Source: Deinococcus betulae (GTDB taxonomy: Bacteria > Deinococcota > Deinococci > Deinococcales > Deinococcaceae). From it: a DNA stretch of 64,000 nt. Shown here piece after piece: positions 59,156 through 64,000 of this stretch. Every line of letters begins with the position of its first letter. The first letter of the stretch is position 1. The position numbers and the translations under genes are program-made. Below the pieces are notes generated by a model, which saw nothing but the letters and a program-made list of their open reading frames with translations, ran no database searches and was not told where the DNA came from. The stretch lies in the NCBI RefSeq assembly GCF_020166395.1, contig NZ_JAIQXU010000001.1:310001-374000 (forward strand). Direction: 5' to 3'.

Positions 59156-60280
59156 CTACGCGCCCAGCTTGAGTACACTCTGGTTACCGCGCAGCACATA
59201 CACCAGCACGCCCAGGCCCGCCAGCACGGCGGCGCGGCGTTCGAGGTCGCGCACATCGTCTGGCGGGGCGCTCCACTGGCGCCGGGGCTGCTCGCCGGGT
59301 TCCAGATAAAACCCCTCGGGCAGAGCCACCAGACTGACGCGGCTGGCTGTGGCCCGCGCCCGCAGCGCCTGCTCGACCAGCGCCAGGGCCGGGTTGGCAC
59401 TCAGAATCACCAGATTGCCCCCAGCCCGGATGGGCGGCAGCTGCGGGGGGCCCTGGGTGGGGGCCAGGCGGGCCAGGGTTCCCAGAGCCGCGCGGAGCGA
59501 CTGAGGGTCGCGGCCGGTCGGCACCGGGGCCGCGCCTGTCGTCACCGCCACCGGCAGATTCAGGGCCAGGGCCTCCTGCACCAGACTGGCGCCCAGGCGC
59601 GCGGCGCTGTCGGCGTAAACCTCGCCGCCCCCACTGGTGTCCACAAACACCGTGACGCTGCTGGCGGCCGTGCGGTCCAGTTCGCGCACAGTCAGGGTAC
59701 CGCTGCGGGCCGACAGGCGCCAGTGAACGCGGGCCGGCGGGTCTCCAGGCACATACTCGCGCGCGCCCCGCAGGCTGATGGGGTCGTCCAGCCCCAGAGT
59801 GCGGCTCAGGCCCCCCTCGCTGAGCAGGGGCCGCAGCAGATCGGGCAGCCGCAGGCCGTGAGTACCCGGAAACACGTCCAGGGTCGTGGCGGGCGCCTTC
59901 AGGGGCGCGCTGTGCCAGAACAGCCCCAGCGGGTCTGACCAGGCCAGGGTGGCGCCCGGCCAGACAAACGTGCCGCGCCGGTTGAAGCGCACCGTGGTGT
60001 GCAGCTCGCGCTCGGTGTGGCCCAGGTGCAGGGCGCCCAGCTGCACCTCCTGGCCTGGCACGACGGCGCGCGGCGCAGGGTCATGGACCACCACCCGCAG
60101 GGGGCGGCGACTACGGACTGTGACGCGCACAGTCAGCGGCCGGCTCTGGCCTTCAAAAGCCGTGGCGACCACCTCACGGGCTAGTGAGACCTGGGGCGGC
60201 CGGCGCGACCCCCACCACAGCGCCAGCACCCCAACTCCCACCAGCGCCAGATACAGCAGGGCGGCCAGCAGCAGGCTCAT
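59156..60280 (-). CDS. DUF58 domain protein
   Basis: A 374-residue protein with an N-terminal membrane helix (LLLAALLYLALVGVGVLALWW), a beta-sandwich region, and the DUF58 core SLRGAREYVPGDPPARVHWRLSARSGTLTVRELDR (about 168-202). A vWA-like fold with SSVTVFVDTSGGG follows. DUF58 proteins form MoxR-associated complexes (MoxR-DUF58-membrane protein) that mature or assemble other proteins. The start overlaps the MoxR gene (ATGA). It ends the operon. Confidence 0.88.
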   Translation of the reverse strand: MSLLLAALLYLALVGVGVLALWWGSRRPPQVSLAREVVATAFEGQSRPLTVRVTVRSRRPLRVVVHDPAPRAVVPGQEVQLGALHLGHTERELHTTVRFNRRGTFVWPGATLAWSDPLGLFWHSAPLKAPATTLDVFPGTHGLRLPDLLRPLLSEGGLSRTLGLDDPISLRGAREYVPGDPPARVHWRLSARSGTLTVRELDRTAASSVTVFVDTSGGGEVYADSAARLGASLVQEALALNLPVAVTTGAAPVPTGRDPQSLRAALGTLARLAPTQGPPQLPPIRAGGNLVILSANPALALVEQALRARATASRVSLVALPEGFYLEPGEQPRRQWSAPPDDVRDLERRAAVLAGLGVLVYVLRGNQSVLKLGA

Positions 60281-61275
60281 GCGGGCACAGGCTCGCTGGG
60301 CGCCCCTCCGGTGGGGGCAGGCTCGGCGGGCACTGGCTCCTGACGCAGCACTTCCTGCACAATCGCCTCTGCGGGCTGGCCCTGGAGGCGCGCTTCAATG
60401 TTCAGGCTCAGGCGGTGGGACAGCACAGCCACCGCCACGCGCTGCACATCGTCAGGCGTGACGAACGCACGGCCCGACAGCCAAGCGAGCGCCTGCGCTG
60501 ACCCCTGAAGGCCCAGGCTGGCCCGTGGCCCGCCGCCCAGAGCGACACTGGCGTGTGCGCGGGTGGCCCGGCTCAGGCGCGCGATATAGTCCTGCACCGC
60601 CCCCGAGACAAACACACTGCGCACGGCGCTCTGAGCCGCCAGCAGGTCGGCGGGTGTCACCACTGCCCGCAGCGAGGTGATGGGATGTTCCCCCTGAAGG
60701 CGGGCGAGCATCTGCACTTCCTCCTCCACCGAGGGATACCCCACCGACAGGCGCAGCAGAAACCGGTCCAGCTGCGCTTCGGGCAGACGGTAGGTCCCCT
60801 CGTGTTCCACTGGATTTTGCGTGGCGATCACCACGAATGGCCGGGGAAGAAGGTGGGTCACGCCAGATTCGGTGACCTGACCCTCACCCATCGCCTCCAG
60901 CAGCGCGGCCTGGGTCTTGGGCGTGGCGCGGTTAATTTCATCGGCCAGCAGCACCCCCGTAAAGATGGGGCCGGGGACGAATTCAAATTCACCTGTGGCG
61001 GGCCGGAACACGCTGACTCCGGTCACGTCGCTGGGCAGCAGGTCCGGGGTGAACTGCACGCGCCGAAAGCCCAGCCCCAGCGACACGGCCAGGGCGCGCG
61101 CCAGCATGGTCTTGCCGGTGCCAGGCGCGTCTTCAAGCAGCACATGCCCGCCAGCCAGAATGCCGGCCAGCGCCAGGTGGGTCACGTCTTCCTTGCCCAC
61201 CAGCACCTGGGCAACGCTGCGGAGCACCGCGCGGGCAAATTCGGGGGTGGAAGGCAGAGGGGCAGTCTGGGTCAT
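60277..61275 (-). CDS. MoxR family AAA+ ATPase
   Basis: A 332-residue chaperone-like ATPase. Walker A is LLEDAPGTGKTMLARALAVSLG (about 38-59), Walker B is TGVLLADEINRATPKTQAALLEAMGEGQVT, and the sensor region is FVVIATQNPVEHEGTYRLPEAQLDRFLLRL. It acts with the DUF58 protein of the same operon, usually in metallo-protein or envelope complex maturation. ATGA overlaps on both sides give tight coupling to the DUF4129 and DUF58 genes. Confidence 0.95.
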   Translation of the reverse strand: MTQTAPLPSTPEFARAVLRSVAQVLVGKEDVTHLALAGILAGGHVLLEDAPGTGKTMLARALAVSLGLGFRRVQFTPDLLPSDVTGVSVFRPATGEFEFVPGPIFTGVLLADEINRATPKTQAALLEAMGEGQVTESGVTHLLPRPFVVIATQNPVEHEGTYRLPEAQLDRFLLRLSVGYPSVEEEVQMLARLQGEHPITSLRAVVTPADLLAAQSAVRSVFVSGAVQDYIARLSRATRAHASVALGGGPRASLGLQGSAQALAWLSGRAFVTPDDVQRVAVAVLSHRLSLNIEARLQGQPAEAIVQEVLRQEPVPAEPAPTGGAPSEPVPA

Positions 61276-62675
61276 GGGGTGGCCTCGGGTGGGGTCAAGG
61301 TAGGGGCGATAGTCTGGATGGTGTGGGCGGCGGCCTCGGCGGCTTCAGCGGTCTGGTCGGTCAGCTGGCCGCCGTAGCGCACCGGTTCGTACGCGGCAGT
61401 CAGGGTGTGCAGGGACGCGGCCAGGCTGGGGTGCCCGCCGGTCAGGCGCGCCGCATACAGGGCTGGGGTTTCGTGGGGGGCGCGGCCCAGGCCGGCGTCG
61501 GCCAGGGCGCCCAGGGCCGCGCGGTAGGCCTGCCGGACGCGGTGAAGGGGCTGAGCTTCGGCCGGGTCAGCGGGCGTGGCCGCTTCCTCAGTAACGTCGC
61601 CGGATAGAGAATCAGGCCGCAGCTTCAGCCGCAGCAGCCAGACGCCCATAGCCAGAAACACGATGGCCGTGAGCCACGGCAGCAGCTGAAGCAGTGGCAG
61701 TAGCGAGAATCTGGCGGCTGTCAGCTGCCCTTCTGGCCCACTGCTCCGCCCACCTTGGATTATGGTCGCTGCTGGGGGAATTGCCCCGCCACCAGCCCCG
61801 CCGCGCCAGAGCAGCACACCTGTGACCAGCCAGGCTATTCCCAGGACCAGTAACCCCACGATCATCAGGATCTCGGCTGGGTGGGGAGGGCTCTGGCGCC
61901 GTCCCCGCCCCTGAAACAACCGGGCAGCCCCCACAAGGCACAGCAGCCCCGCCAGAAGCGTCAATTCTGCCGGGAAGCCCAATTGCCCCAGGTCCATCAC
62001 TGGGGAGGGCTGAGCCATGACCTGCCCACCTGTTCCTCCCCTCTCTGCGCGGCCCACTGGACCAGATTGCGGCCGAGTGTCTGTGCGCGGCGGCGGCTCG
62101 GAGGTGACGGTGTCGAGCTGAACAGCTGACCACACAGGCGGCGCTGGAGGAAGCAACGCGGCCAACAGGACTAGACCGAGTAACCCGGCCCCCAGCAGAC
62201 TCCACCAGCCAGGGGGGGCCGAAGAGGTCAGGTCTGCCGCTTTCTGGTCTTGCCGCGCCAGGGCGCCGCCAAAAAGAGCCACCAGCACGAGGGGCTGAGG
62301 AAACAGCGCCCCTATGAGCAGAGGGGCCAGCAAGCCGCGCCGCTGGCCTTCTTCCAGCGTATTGATGCCCCAAGTCAGGACGAAACCCAGGACACTCAGC
62401 AGCAAGTACTGTGCGCCCAGCGTCAGCAGGTCACTTGGCTGACCTTGGCTTAAGGCGCTGGGCAGCGCGGTCAGGAGGTTCAGACCCAGAATGAGCTGGG
62501 TAATCAGCACCCGGCCCTGCGCCCACACCGGCCAGCGCACGCCAGCCGCCAGCAGCGCACACAGCGCCGCAGTGGTCCACAGCGGCAGCGCGCCGGCCAG
62601 GCACAGGGGCAGCAGGGCCACGCCGTACCGCAGCCACCGCCCAGCCATAGGCCGCGTAGGCGCGGCGGTCACCAC
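61272..62675 (-). CDS. DUF4129-containing membrane protein
   Basis: A 467-residue membrane protein. The first 190 residues contain about seven helices. A loop follows, then two further helices near 245-310 and one near 330-350 (LLPLLQLLPWLTAIVFLAMGVWLLRLKL). The cytoplasmic C-terminal DUF4129 domain is VRQAYRAALGALADAGLGRAPHETPALYAARL (about 380-412). Such proteins are the transglutaminase-less partners of MoxR-DUF58 loci. GTG start. It is the first gene of the operon. Confidence 0.82.
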   Translation of the reverse strand: MVTAAPTRPMAGRWLRYGVALLPLCLAGALPLWTTAALCALLAAGVRWPVWAQGRVLITQLILGLNLLTALPSALSQGQPSDLLTLGAQYLLLSVLGFVLTWGINTLEEGQRRGLLAPLLIGALFPQPLVLVALFGGALARQDQKAADLTSSAPPGWWSLLGAGLLGLVLLAALLPPAPPVWSAVQLDTVTSEPPPRTDTRPQSGPVGRAERGGTGGQVMAQPSPVMDLGQLGFPAELTLLAGLLCLVGAARLFQGRGRRQSPPHPAEILMIVGLLVLGIAWLVTGVLLWRGGAGGGAIPPAATIIQGGRSSGPEGQLTAARFSLLPLLQLLPWLTAIVFLAMGVWLLRLKLRPDSLSGDVTEEAATPADPAEAQPLHRVRQAYRAALGALADAGLGRAPHETPALYAARLTGGHPSLAASLHTLTAAYEPVRYGGQLTDQTAEAAEAAAHTIQTIAPTLTPPEATP

Positions 62676-62751
62676 AGGCGTCCAGAGTCAGCACCAATCA
62701 TGTCTGACGGAGGATACGCGCTCGGCGGCGCCTTGGTTTCCACACTTGCCG

Positions 62752-62793
62752 CCCAAAAGCGCCGCCCCGACACCAGTGCAGGTGCGGGGCGGC
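62752..62793 (-). terminator. Terminator of rpoD
   Basis: Long stem on the minus strand (GCCGCCCCGCACC pairing with GGTGTCGGGGCGGC, one bulge), followed by GCTTTTGGG, 15 nt after the stop codon. Confidence 0.85.
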
Positions 62794-62807
62794 AGAGGAG
62801 CTGAGGC

Positions 62808-64000
<1,193 letters not shown>

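Overview
The window is a high-GC, densely packed bacterial chromosome segment with all the marks of a Deinococcus (phylum Deinococcota). Four things point there. The gene content fits, including a LysJ-type aminotransferase, DciA next to RecF, a MoxR/DUF58/DUF4129 cluster and VanW. Codon use is strongly GC3-rich. Many starts have a TANNNT -10 box only 5-8 nt upstream and no Shine-Dalgarno, which is the leaderless-mRNA layout known from Deinococcus. I saw no rRNA, tRNA, CRISPR array, prophage or complete insertion sequence. The species cannot be named from the sequence alone.

Layout. 1-4.8 kb: 3' part of a DEAD-box RNA helicase, a metallophosphoesterase/membrane-protein pair, then leuA leading a three-gene translationally coupled operon. 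4.9-10.5 kb: SWIM-domain protein, ilvC, an opposite-strand small gene, ilvN and ilvB. Both the leu and ilv operons are preceded by a short leader ORF rich in the end-product amino acids and by a terminator hairpin, i.e. classical ribosome-mediated attenuators. Here the leader peptides themselves appear to be read from leaderless transcripts. 10.6-16 kb: VanW protein, LysJ-like aminotransferase, and a GNAT/PPOX/EamA operon divergent from a MocR regulator. 17.6-19.6 kb: two YgiB-like lipoproteins with a YgiC-like ATP-grasp ligase. 19.9-30.2 kb: K+ channel, cobalamin adenosyltransferase, a TetR/quinone-reductase divergon with two matching operators, malQ, a cell-wall amidase, an LptA-like protein and a MarR/MFS efflux pair.

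30.6-44.3 kb: GAF-GGDEF-EAL protein, class V aminotransferase, CAP-domain protein, CoA-disulfide reductase-like enzyme, a secreted beta-propeller-like protein, serA, then a REC-GAF-GGDEF protein followed by a multi-PAS histidine kinase. 44.6-52.3 kb: a newly noticed 45-residue secreted peptide gene, aat, a hotdog thioesterase, recF-dciA, moaB, truD and small hypotheticals. 52.7-64 kb: an AlbA/Schlafen-like ATP-binding regulator, a malE-malF-malG sugar ABC operon under a LacI-type operator and a near-consensus promoter, two hypotheticals, the MoxR-DUF58-DUF4129 operon, and the sigma-70 gene (rpoD/sigA), cut by the window edge.

Functional themes are branched-chain amino acid biosynthesis controlled by paired attenuators, maltodextrin use (malQ and malEFG), envelope biology (VanW, amidase, LptA-like, YgiB/YgiC-like) and c-di-GMP/two-component signalling. 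All functional calls come from reading motifs by eye; no database search was run.
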